From NCBI GenBank assembly GCA_046290575.1, contig JBKAGX010000008.1, positions 81,938 through 145,937 on the forward strand: DNA of 64,000 bases. The letters are read 5' to 3'. Made by a program: the position numbers and the translations under genes. Below the pieces are notes generated by a model, which saw only the letters and a list, made by a program, of their open reading frames with translations, had not been told where the DNA came from and did no database searches. Shown here piece by piece: positions 25,427 through 34,600 of this stretch (positions are counted from its first letter, which is position 1; the number at the start of each line of letters is the position of its first letter). The DNA comes from JANQQJ01 sp046290575 (lineage in GTDB: Bacteria > Pseudomonadota > Alphaproteobacteria > SMXS01).

Positions 25427-26626
25427 ATGTCTCTTATCACTCATCCCGGACTGCCGCATACATCCGGCAACGAAATTCGCCCCACTGTCGCCAAGGATCT
25501 TGCTGCGGTAATCCGGATGCCTGCGCGCAGCAAGGCTGACCAGGCAAACACCGCGATCGTCTATTGTGAAGGCAATTTTGGCGCGCCCGATGGAAAGACG
25601 GCCAATGGTCTGATCCGGCATTCGGAGAAGTATAAAATACTCTCGGTCATCGACAGCCAGAAGACAGGGCAGGACAGCGGCGTTGTGCTGGGAGACGCGC
25701 CCAATGCCATCCCCATCTGTCGCGATCTGGCCGACGCCATAGCGCAGGCTGGCGATATGCCCGGCTATTTCATTTTCGGCGTGGCACCGCTAAGCGGCAT
25801 GTTGTCCCCGCACGAGCGCGGCGTCGTACTCGACGCCATCGCCCTGGGGATGAACATCGTCAATGGCCTGCATGAATTCCTCAACGATGACCCGGAATTC
25901 GCGGCAGCGAGCGCCGCGAGCAAGGTGACGATCCTTGACGTGCGAAAGCCTCGCGCCAAGAAGGATCTGCGGATGTTCAGTGGACGGATCGCCGAGGTGA
26001 CCTGCCCGCGTATTGCCGTACTCGGCACCGACGGCGCGATCGGCAAGCGCACCACCGCCACAATCTTGACCCGCGCCCTCAATGACTATGGCATCAAAGC
26101 GGTGATGGTCGGCACAGGCCAGACCGGTCTGATCCAGGGTGCGCGCTATGGCATTGCGCTTGACGCCATTCCGTCGCAGTTCTGTTCCGGCGAGATGGAA
26201 GCGACCGTCGTCGCCGCGTTTGAAGGCGAGAACCCCGATGTCATCATCGTCGAAGGGCAGGGCGCCCTGAGCCATCCGGCCTACCTGACCTCGACCTTCA
26301 TTTTACGGGGCAGCCGCCCTGACGGCGTCGTGCTGCAGCATGCACCGGGACGAACAAATCTCGGCGATTTCTCGCAGATGCCGATGCCAAACCCTGCCAG
26401 AGAGATCAATCTCATCGAGACGTTTGCCGACACAAAGGTTATCGGTCTGACGATCAATCACGAGAACATGACCGATGCCGAAATCGGGTCCGCGATCAGC
26501 AACTATGAAAAAGAACTGGGAATTCCAGCAACCGATGCCCTGACACGGTCACCGGATGATCTGGTCGAGATGGTTCTGGCGTCCTTTCCGAAACTCCGGA
26601 AGGAGCTGCCCAGCAGCGTGCATTGA
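25427..26626 (+). CDS. DUF1611-family protein (DgcN-like)
   Basis: 399 aa. The P-loop-like C-terminal half carries GTDGAIGKRTTATIL near residue 203, and VIIVEGQGALSHP. The family includes DgcN of a bacterial D-glutamate catabolic route, and is usually found with an epimerase or racemase. The start at 25427 has AAGGAA about 11 bases upstream. TGA overlaps the TTG start of the racemase-like gene, so the pair is one operon. Exact substrate unknown. Confidence 0.82.
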   Translation: MSLITHPGLPHTSGNEIRPTVAKDLAAVIRMPARSKADQANTAIVYCEGNFGAPDGKTANGLIRHSEKYKILSVIDSQKTGQDSGVVLGDAPNAIPICRDLADAIAQAGDMPGYFIFGVAPLSGMLSPHERGVVLDAIALGMNIVNGLHEFLNDDPEFAAASAASKVTILDVRKPRAKKDLRMFSGRIAEVTCPRIAVLGTDGAIGKRTTATILTRALNDYGIKAVMVGTGQTGLIQGARYGIALDAIPSQFCSGEMEATVVAAFEGENPDVIIVEGQGALSHPAYLTSTFILRGSRPDGVVLQHAPGRTNLGDFSQMPMPNPAREINLIETFADTKVIGLTINHENMTDAEIGSAISNYEKELGIPATDALTRSPDDLVEMVLASFPKLRKELPSSVH

Positions 26627-27714
26627 CCGCCCCTCGGCTGGAGATCGATCTCGGAAAAATCCGGCGCAATGCGAGTGTGCTTGTTAAACTGCTTAGCGGT
26701 CATGGAATCTCCGTCTCAGGGGTAACCAAAGCGGTTCTGGGCCTGCCGGACATTGCCAGAGCATTATTGGATGCGGGGGTGAGTGGACTAGCGGATTCCC
26801 GCATCGAGAATATTCAGACCATGCGTGATGCGGCGGTCAATACCAGTATGACCCTCATCCGCTCGCCCATGATCAGCCAGGCGGCCCTGGTGGTCAGGCA
26901 TGCCGACACAAGCCTGAACACGGAGCTTGATGTGATCTCGGAACTCTCCAAAGCCGCGCAGGCTATCGGACGCACCCACGGGATAGTGTTGATGGTCGAG
27001 CTGGGAGATCTGCGCGAAGGCATCATGCCTGCTGATCTGGAGACCGCTGTGCGCCGGACGCTTGTCTTTCCGAACATCGCGTTCAAAGGCATTGGCACCA
27101 ACCTGGCGTGCCGCTGTGGTGTGGCCCCAGACGTGGCGAACATGGGAGAACTATCGGCGCTGGCGAATGCTATTGATGCGACCATCGGTCCCGTTGTCAG
27201 CGTCGTTTCCGGCGGGAATTCGAGTAATCTTGCCTGGATTCTGGCGGGTGCTGACACCGGGCGGATCAATAATCTTCGCCTCGGTGAAGCGATCCTGCTT
27301 GGCTGCGAACCGCTTTATCGCCAGCCGATCGAGGGGCTCCATACCGATGCGATTACGCTGGTCGCTGAAGTCATAGAGGCGAAGGTCAAACCATCACAGC
27401 CCTGGGGTGAGATTGGTGAAAGTGCTTTTGGTGCGGTCAGGCCGGCCACCAACAGCGGGGCGGTTTCCCAGGCGATCTTTGCCCTGGGTCAGATGGACAC
27501 TGATCCCGATGGGCTTACCCCACCGCCCGGGATTGAGATCCTCGGGTCAAGCAGCGATCATCTTGTCGTTGATACCGGCAAGGACAGCCTGCCCGTCGGT
27601 GCCGAGGTTTCCTTCCAACTCAATTACAGCGCTATGGTCCGGGCCATGGCGTCGCCCTTCGTTGCCCGGCAGATCCAGCAGGCAAGCACATCGTTGAGGA
27701 CTATGAATGGGTGA
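26623..27714 (+). CDS. Fold-type III PLP racemase, ornithine-racemase-like
   Basis: 363 aa of the alanine racemase N-domain superfamily. The PLP Lys is in SVSGVTKAVLG (about residue 36). DSRIENIQTM and LMVELGDLREGIMP match the ornithine racemase group as I recall it. The start is TTG at 26623, overlapping the upstream TGA by 3 bases. With the DUF1611 protein it probably handles a D-amino acid. Alanine racemase proper is less likely because of the DLREG segment. Confidence 0.82.
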   Translation: MTAPRLEIDLGKIRRNASVLVKLLSGHGISVSGVTKAVLGLPDIARALLDAGVSGLADSRIENIQTMRDAAVNTSMTLIRSPMISQAALVVRHADTSLNTELDVISELSKAAQAIGRTHGIVLMVELGDLREGIMPADLETAVRRTLVFPNIAFKGIGTNLACRCGVAPDVANMGELSALANAIDATIGPVVSVVSGGNSSNLAWILAGADTGRINNLRLGEAILLGCEPLYRQPIEGLHTDAITLVAEVIEAKVKPSQPWGEIGESAFGAVRPATNSGAVSQAIFALGQMDTDPDGLTPPPGIEILGSSSDHLVVDTGKDSLPVGAEVSFQLNYSAMVRAMASPFVARQIQQASTSLRTMNG

Positions 27715-27807
27715 AGCGGTCGAAACCGGTCCCCCGGCTATTTTCGAGCCTCACCGGCAGCCACATCCGCTGTCAAATCCGCCCCGGTCCTTCGCACGGC
27801 CATCGCC

Positions 27808-27826
27808 AAAAAAAGAGGGGCCCTCT
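27808..27826 (-). terminator. Stranded terminator of tRNA-Ser
   Basis: On the minus strand AGAGGG and CCCTCT form a short stem followed by T7 (A7 at 27808-27814). Before the island inserted at 27842, the tRNA-Ser 3' end would have lain about 15 bases away, transcribed towards it. It now sits some 13.5 kb from its tRNA. Confidence 0.5.
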
Positions 27827-27841
27827 ACGAATCCCTTCTTC

Positions 27842-27856
27842 GTGGCGGATGGGGTG
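27842..27856. repeat. attL-type direct repeat
   Basis: GTGGCGGATGGGGTG, identical to 41309-41323. It matches CACCCCATCCGCCAC at the tRNA-Ser 3' end including CCA. One base on each side differs from the right copy, so the core is exactly 15 bp. The rest of 27715-28109 holds only the stranded terminator, with no gene seen. Confidence 0.8.
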
Positions 27857-28109
27857 TCTGCCGATAAAAGACATAAGCTACTGGAACATAAAAATAATAT
27901 TTCAGGCGGAGAAAGTTAGCCCACATTTTGGCCCACAACGAAACCCAAATTTGATTGGATAAACTGATCAAACGTCAGCGTCGAGTTCCTAGCAACAACG
28001 AGTGATGCAGGGTCGATTGATTACATTGTGCAAGCAAACCGGGAAAGCCAAAGTTCTTATAGGGGAACCGCAGACCATGATATTTAGTTCTACTCAGTCA
28101 GCTGCCTCT

Positions 28110-28847
28110 CTATTTTGCAACCGAGTCGACCGTGCCGCTTTGCATGCACGATTCTTTCAACATCGGCAGGGCTGGGTTAGCCCCGGTAAGATCGAACGAA
28201 GTTGTAACGGCCTCACCAGCATTCTTTAAAGTTAATGTTAGGGATGATGCGGCCCCCAGGCGCTGCAGTATGTCCGCCGCCCCATCACCGGAGGTAAAGA
28301 CGCCGTTCCCTAGTGTTGTTAGTAGCCATGTCTCGCGATTCGACGAGTTGCCATCGATCTGGAATTCGACCGATCTTTCGCGCTTCGCGCTCTTGGCAGC
28401 CGCCCATGTGGTCGCGTCTCGAGGCTGGTCATTCTCAGCAAGCGTTTCACCGGGGCTTTGGCCTTGCGCAGTAGCCGCCTCCATCTTTCGAGGGAAATAG
28501 GCGAGATAGGTATCGTCACCTGAGCAGATCGCCATCAAAACAGCCGCATCCGGGCTATCTGGTTTGTCCATCCGGGAGAAGTTGAATACAATCGCATGTC
28601 CGGCTTCATTTTTGCTAGGCCGCTCGTCTATCATTCCCCACCAACCCCGGAACGACGCGCCGGCTTCACCGAGATCGCGCGCATAGCCGGCACCGTAGTC
28701 GATCTCTGGAAATTCTGGATCTGCCCAGGGTGGGGACGCCTTGCCTGTAGTGGAAACAACGCCGATGCTTTCCTGCGCCAGCGTGGACGCGGACGACAAA
28801 ACAGCTATGCCTGCAGCACATGTGAAGATGATGGTACGCGCGTTCAT
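28110..28847 (-). CDS. Exported protein, VasI/TagO-like pattern
   Basis: 245 aa. Signal peptide to about residue 24 (GIAVLSSASTLAQ). The body has a mid-length W...G...C pattern (AVLMAICSGDDTYLAYFP and ETWLLTTLGNGVF, ending LKESC) that resembles type VI secretion accessory protein VasI/TagO. No T6SS genes are in the window. It is divergent from the next exported gene, 125 bases away. Role in the island unknown. Confidence 0.55.
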   Translation of the reverse strand: MNARTIIFTCAAGIAVLSSASTLAQESIGVVSTTGKASPPWADPEFPEIDYGAGYARDLGEAGASFRGWWGMIDERPSKNEAGHAIVFNFSRMDKPDSPDAAVLMAICSGDDTYLAYFPRKMEAATAQGQSPGETLAENDQPRDATTWAAAKSAKRERSVEFQIDGNSSNRETWLLTTLGNGVFTSGDGAADILQRLGAASSLTLTLKNAGEAVTTSFDLTGANPALPMLKESCMQSGTVDSVAK

Positions 28848-28972
28848 TGATGCCGCCCCTTATGTGCAGAAATGGTATACGTACTCTTAGTTGTAAAACC
28901 CTTAGCAGACTACCCGCTGTATGGTAGCCTAAAACCCATCCGTTATCGAGCAGAACGAGGAGGAAGGCGCTC

Positions 28973-30661
28973 GTGCTAGGGAAGTCGCTTGTGCTTATTG
29001 TGATCGTTGTAACCGCCATGCTTGTTGCTGGAAAAGAAGCAAGCGCCTGGGATCCTGTGAAAGATCTGACCGGCAAGCCACTGCATGAACATGGCGAAAA
29101 AGCCGCTCGAGAGGTAGGGAACGCGCTCAAGGATACAGCGCGGGAAGCTGACAAACTTGGTCGAAAGACAATAAAGGAGATCGGTAACGCCGGTGAGGAC
29201 CTTCGCATCCTGGTAGAAGAGGGGAAATGCGGTGGGGATGTCTGTGACGCGTTGGACGCAGCGGTCAAATTCACCGAATCAAACGTCATCGATGCTGGAA
29301 AGACATTGGAGAGGGCGGCAGAAAGAATACAGGAGGGCAAGTTAATAGATGCCTTATGGCATCTGGGTGTTGATCCGCTCAACGACACACAAGAGAACGC
29401 TGCAGAGGCTGCCGCGCGTAGTTCGGTTCTGCGTGCCGTAGGGCAAGTTGCAGCCGGCGCCTATTTGGGGCCTGGTGGCGCAGCCGCTTACGCAGCGTGG
29501 CTGACTTATAATATGACGGACGGCGATCTGGAATTGGCACTCAAGGCCGGCGTTATTTCAGGCGCGACGGCTGTTGCTATGACATCGATCTCGAACGTCG
29601 AAGGTATCGACGCGATCAAGGGTGTTTCAATAGACGAGATTGCGCAGCGCGCCGTGCTCTCGGGCGCTGTTGCCGGTATGGCGGTTGCGGCCTCCGGCGG
29701 TGATCAAGCTGCCATCCAGAATGCAATTACCGCAGGTATAACAATGTCCGTGATTCGTGATGGTTACAAGGAGCTCACAACGACAAATCTTGAGGACAAC
29801 CTTAAGGCGTCTACTGGAGAGCCCTACTGCCTCGGGGCGACACCGGTCGCAGATGGAGGAAAGATTCTCCCTTGTCTTCCTCCCGACGGCGCCTACCAGC
29901 GTAACGCCGACGGCAGCATTAAGTACCGTTTTGGGAAGCCCGAGATTGACGTAACTAAGCTCGATGCTCTGCGACCTCATGTCGGCATGTTCGCGACCAC
30001 TGGTGATGACTCCGGTGTAATCACGGAGTCTACAAGTACAATGCAGGCAATCTCTAAGATTCCAGGCATGAACGCCATGGCAGTCGGACATGATGTCATC
30101 GACAGCAGGTTTAACACGATCGCGGACATCCCATTCGCGCAGAACACCATGATGAGGCTCGAGTTAGTTACTCGGGTCGCAACGATTGCACCGACCATCG
30201 CTCTCACTTACGAGGGCGCAGGCTACCGCGTTCATGAAATGATCAGGAATGAAGCCGTTCGATCACGGGAAGCGCGCCTTGATAATGAGGGGGACATTAA
30301 GGAGCCACAAAACACCGTGCCAGTTTCAGAAGGCGGAACATCAGCCGGCAACCTGAACGGTGAAACAGCTTATGAGATTCGCAATATGGTCTGCAAAGGT
30401 GACGGTATCGGCAACGCTGACCTCATGGAGATCCACCTTGATCCCGCGAGCGTCGAAGAAGGTGGTCGGACATGCACTATCTACCGGGCCTACGCGTCGG
30501 GCTGGCGCCATATCTGGCATGCACACAACGAGACCGCATCGTGCGTCCGCCAGTTCAATCGGATGGCTACACGCTCCCTGAGACGTGGCATGCGTTGTTT
30601 TTTCAGCGTTGGCTTGCGCTATGGCGAACCGGCTTCGATCGACGTTGTTACAGGCCATTGA
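28973..30661 (+). CDS. Large exported protein of unknown function
   Basis: 562 aa from a GTG start with GAGGAGGAAGG upstream. Signal peptide (LVLIVIVVTAMLVAGKEASA). N-terminal charged helical repeats (AAREVGNALKDTAREADKLG), then a hydrophobic Ala/Gly-rich stretch around residues 155-250 that could be membrane-interacting, and a Cys-containing C-terminus. The layout is toxin- or pore-like but no family is recognised. The last 40 residues are basic and may follow a frameshift. Confidence 0.6.
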   Translation: MLGKSLVLIVIVVTAMLVAGKEASAWDPVKDLTGKPLHEHGEKAAREVGNALKDTAREADKLGRKTIKEIGNAGEDLRILVEEGKCGGDVCDALDAAVKFTESNVIDAGKTLERAAERIQEGKLIDALWHLGVDPLNDTQENAAEAAARSSVLRAVGQVAAGAYLGPGGAAAYAAWLTYNMTDGDLELALKAGVISGATAVAMTSISNVEGIDAIKGVSIDEIAQRAVLSGAVAGMAVAASGGDQAAIQNAITAGITMSVIRDGYKELTTTNLEDNLKASTGEPYCLGATPVADGGKILPCLPPDGAYQRNADGSIKYRFGKPEIDVTKLDALRPHVGMFATTGDDSGVITESTSTMQAISKIPGMNAMAVGHDVIDSRFNTIADIPFAQNTMMRLELVTRVATIAPTIALTYEGAGYRVHEMIRNEAVRSREARLDNEGDIKEPQNTVPVSEGGTSAGNLNGETAYEIRNMVCKGDGIGNADLMEIHLDPASVEEGGRTCTIYRAYASGWRHIWHAHNETASCVRQFNRMATRSLRRGMRCFFSVGLRYGEPASIDVVTGH

Positions 30662-30986
30662 CGGCCGTGTGTGATTGATCTTCACCGACTAGGACTTAGT
30701 GGTCGGGCCTAGACACGATACGAAAGCCGAGATCACTTGATCTTCTGCGCAATCTAAGATGCGCTCGATGCCAGCCTCGCTTGAATACTTTTGAACAGAT
30801 ACGCCGTTTGTGGCTCCTCGCAATCCGTCGCTCCAAACGTCTATGTGGCGCATGCGAACAATATCACCGTAGCTTCTTAGGATTCCTTCGAGATCACAAG
30901 ATCACAAAGGTCAGGCAGGCTGAACGCTTACTGTGTACTATGCCTATTCGCCTCACATTATGGAACGGTCATAAGAGATACTGACA
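30662..30986. other. Intergenic stretch in the island
   Basis: About 325 bases between the exported protein and the nuclease candidate. Imperfect repeats such as CCGACTA...GTGGTCGG near 30690-30710 could serve as a terminator for either side. I see no convincing gene. Confidence 0.5.
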
Positions 30987-31610
30987 CTAGTTGTCCTGTG
31001 GGTCCCAATGCAGGGCGATTGCTTTATGGCGAACGTTAAAGTCTAAGCCTGATGAAACGTGTTTATGGGTTGAACAAAACACAAGCTGGTTCCCACAGTC
31101 GGTTTCCTGGGTTGTTACCTCGGGATTTCGCGCCTGCAGTTCTTTACGCCACTTTTCAAGCATGGCCGCGGCATCGGTAACATAACAATAGATCAGGACG
31201 TCGCCGTGGTCTTGTCCCTTTACTCCTGTGGAGTAACGCGTTGACAGTTGTTGGAAGCCCTTATCCAGCCAGCCATAAGCACTGTGTTTTTTGGCTTCGG
31301 CCAACCAAAGAAATAGATCCTTGCCCTCGATTGAGAGATCGCAATGTCCTCCTACGTCCTTGTCATGGGCGGCAGGAAAGCCAGCCATAATAAGCATTTC
31401 ACAGATCTGGAGCGAAATCTGGTCTTCGCTCAGTCCTTGTTTTTCGTGCTTATGTTTTTCAAGTAGGTTGCAGGCGAAATCGACTGCCTTCTGAACCGCC
31501 GCAAGGCGGGCATCATTGTCTTGGGCAACTGCGAACTCTAGCGTCGCACCAAAGGGAGTACCGTCAAATTCTAGCCGTAGATCGGCCACGGTTTGTTCGG
31601 GCGCATTCAT
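30987..31610 (-). CDS. PD-(D/E)XK-like nuclease candidate next to Type ISP gene
   Basis: 207 aa. GGHCDLSIEGKDLFLWLAEA followed by KK gives D...ExK spacing of the PD-(D/E)XK nuclease core, and a GFQQLSTRY helix follows, similar to Mrr-like nucleases. It starts 6 bases after the restriction-modification gene stop, so it is co-transcribed. It may add cleavage or regulate the system. Family name not certain. Confidence 0.62.
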   Translation of the reverse strand: MNAPEQTVADLRLEFDGTPFGATLEFAVAQDNDARLAAVQKAVDFACNLLEKHKHEKQGLSEDQISLQICEMLIMAGFPAAHDKDVGGHCDLSIEGKDLFLWLAEAKKHSAYGWLDKGFQQLSTRYSTGVKGQDHGDVLIYCYVTDAAAMLEKWRKELQARNPEVTTQETDCGNQLVFCSTHKHVSSGLDFNVRHKAIALHWDPQDN

Positions 31611-31616
31611 CGACCG

Positions 31617-34600
31617 TTAGCTCCCAAAGAGCTCTGTCGCCATTTCAAATATAGGGACAACCCGCTGAGACGCCTTGTCATGTATCTGATTTGTTAGCCG
31701 ATCAATAAATTCATCCTGGTTAAGGACACGCTGGAATTCTTCGGGGGTGAGTACGAGGCGCGAGCCAGTCTCGCCGACCAGTTCTCCGCTCGAATTTAGA
31801 ACGGCGAATTTTGATTGAGTAAGAATCGCAAGAGCCGTAATTATCTCACCATCAGACCTTGGCGCATCCAGCATTGCCTGAATATCACTAATTCGCAGCA
31901 TTTCACCTTGCGCAATTGCGCGCATATTGAACGCGTCAATAATTTCGAGAGCTGACAAGGATGCCGGAGCATTTCCCCAGACTTCCCTAATGCCATTCTT
32001 GATCTCGTCTACGGAACCTATCGGTCCGGCCTCGCTGTTCGCTGTCACAATATCAAGGTCAGGAAGGGCCTTCACAATTTTCATGGTTTCAAGCGAGACG
32101 GTGATGACTCTCTGGAACAGTTCCAGAGGGTATTTCGGGTTCCCCATGGTTTCATTGGCGTAGTCGTTAGCGTCGTTGACGATGCCGCTGGCCTTGTCGG
32201 TTTTGACCACTTGTCTTTCGATCACCCATTCCAACGCAGGCTTGCCATTCACCACGTAGTCGTAGGCCTCCAGTGGGATGTTCTGCATGGTGATGTTTTC
32301 GTTGTAGATGACTGTGGTCTTGTCCTTTTCCTTGCCCTTCCCACCGAATTTCATCTTCTTGACACGGTAGAACTTGACGGGGTCGTCCTGCGCCTCCGGG
32401 ATCAATCGGTGATCGCCCTCCTTGAACGTGACCAAAGCGGGTTCAACCGTTTCGAAATTTACATGCAGGTCTCCCAGCGCGCGTCCAGCATCTCGGAAGG
32501 CGGCAAAGTCCTCAAATCTCTTCACCGCTGGAATACGGGGAAGTTGTTTGGCCAGGTTGTTCTTGAATCGCTCGCGGTATTCGGGCGAATGCAACAGGCC
32601 GTAGATGTAGTAGAATAGGTCTTCTTTGCTAATCGCTTCATCTGGATAGGCCGACTGAAAACGGGCGAGGCCATTGTCCGTAATAGCGTCTCGTCTAGTC
32701 AGTTTTGGCTCTTCTACATCCCCGGCAAACAGGCCGTCGTCGGGTGCGGTTTCTTCATAAAGGTAGAGGGGGAAACACTGAGTATTATGATACGGTTGGA
32801 GAGACACCGGTAGGCCCACCATCAAGGGCGAGAAATCGGCCGCTGCACCGTTTCCTGGAACTATTATAACCCTGTTTTTTCCACCTTTTGGTGGGAAGGC
32901 ATGCTTCATGAGAGTGACCAAGTCGCTGATCTCAAGAAGGATGTTGAGCGACTGTTTGAAGAATGGCCTGTAAATGCTGGTAAGGCATTTAACGTTAGAC
33001 GGATCCAAGCTTACATTCCGGCCAAGTTTCTGGCGGGCGATGCGGTTCCAACTTATTTTCTGAGGATCACTGTCAACGAATTTGGTAACATCAGCTTCGG
33101 TTCCATCCGCAACGTATCTCTGCCTTTCGCGTTCGTAGAATTCTACCATTCGTGTGGCATTTGCCAATCCGACCGCCTCTGACGAATTGAAGCACCATAC
33201 ATCGCGCCCGGTCTTTATGCCGTTGTAGTAGCCATCAAATATCGCATCCACATTGCCATTGGACTTGTCACCCAAAGCGGGGAACTGATCGAAACTTGGA
33301 TCAACTTGATCCAGCCAATCGTTTTGGATGTCGGGTACGATCCGTCGCCACCCCTTAACCCCAGTAATGCCGTTGATGGAGCCAAAGTCGCGGATAATCG
33401 CTAGTTTCTGTTTTTGATCGAGGTAGTCGCCGATGTCATGGAAGTGGATACGTCCGCGCTCAGTGGCCTCAGGGTTTTTCACCAGCACCGAAATTGCGAT
33501 TGGAGCGCGACTGCCCGATCCAAAAATCTTGCCACCCTCCTTGCGGGAGAGCTCGCCTGATGTTCGTTGGTTGCCGCGAAGGTGGAACACGTACAAGTCA
33601 CTGAACTCTTCGGCCAAGCACTTGCGCAAACCATCGGTTGCGTTGCCGTCTACCCAACCTGCATTGGTCACGTATGCCATGACTCCCGCATCGCCAATCC
33701 GGTCTGAGGCCCAGCGGATCGCACGTATGTAACTGTCATAGAGCGAGTTCTTTAGGGTCGCCGTTGAGTACGCGGCATAAGTGTCGCGGATCGCGGCATC
33801 CAGTTGTGAATATGAGATATTCGCCGCGTTATCGTTCGCACTGGTCTGCCCTGCCGAATACGGTGGATTCCCAATAATCACCCGAATATCCAGCGCCTTT
33901 TGTTTGGTCCGACGTTCCGAGTTATCAGGCAACAGGTTCGCAACCATGTCGCGCTCTTGCTCGTACATTTGGAAGGTGTCGGTCAGCAGGATGCCGGTGA
34001 ATGGGTGATAGAGCGCATCCTCTCGCAACTCGCCCTGAACCAACTCGTGATACACGGTCTCGATGTTAATTGCGGCGATGTAGTAGGCCAGCAGCACGAT
34101 CTCGTTGGCGTGAATCTCGTGTTTGTACTTATGCTCCAACTTCTCGGGCGCGATCAGACCGGATTGCAGAAGCCGGGTGATGAAGGTGCCGGTGCCGGTG
34201 AAGGGATCAAGGATATGGACGCCCTTGGAGCCGAGCGTCTGCCCGAACTGGGCCGTCAGCACGTCATTTACCGAGTGGATGATGAAATCCACCACCTCAA
34301 CAGGGGTGTAGACGATGCCAAGGCGCTGGGTCAGTACCGGAAAGGCGTTACGGAAGAACCGGTCATACAGTTCTGTGATCAGCGTCTGGCGACCTTGCGC
34401 CGTAATCACGCCCTCGGCACGGCGCTCTACGCTGGCGTAGAATTTTCTCAGGCTTTCTGACTCCTTGGCCAGATTGTGCTCATGCAACTGCCCAAGCACG
34501 ATTTCCATCGCACGGGAAACCGGGTTCTCTTTGGTGAACCTGCTGTCCTTGAAAAGCGCGTCAAAGACTGGCTTTGTGATGAGGTGCTGAGCCAGCATCT

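Noticed and set aside
27707..27919. 70-codon frame overlapping the racemase stop
   Set aside because: It crosses the stranded terminator and the attL junction and has low-complexity sequence; ATG placement looks like chance.
30781..30984. 67-codon frame in the island
   Set aside because: TTG start, no ribosome-binding site, composition unlike neighbours' proteins.
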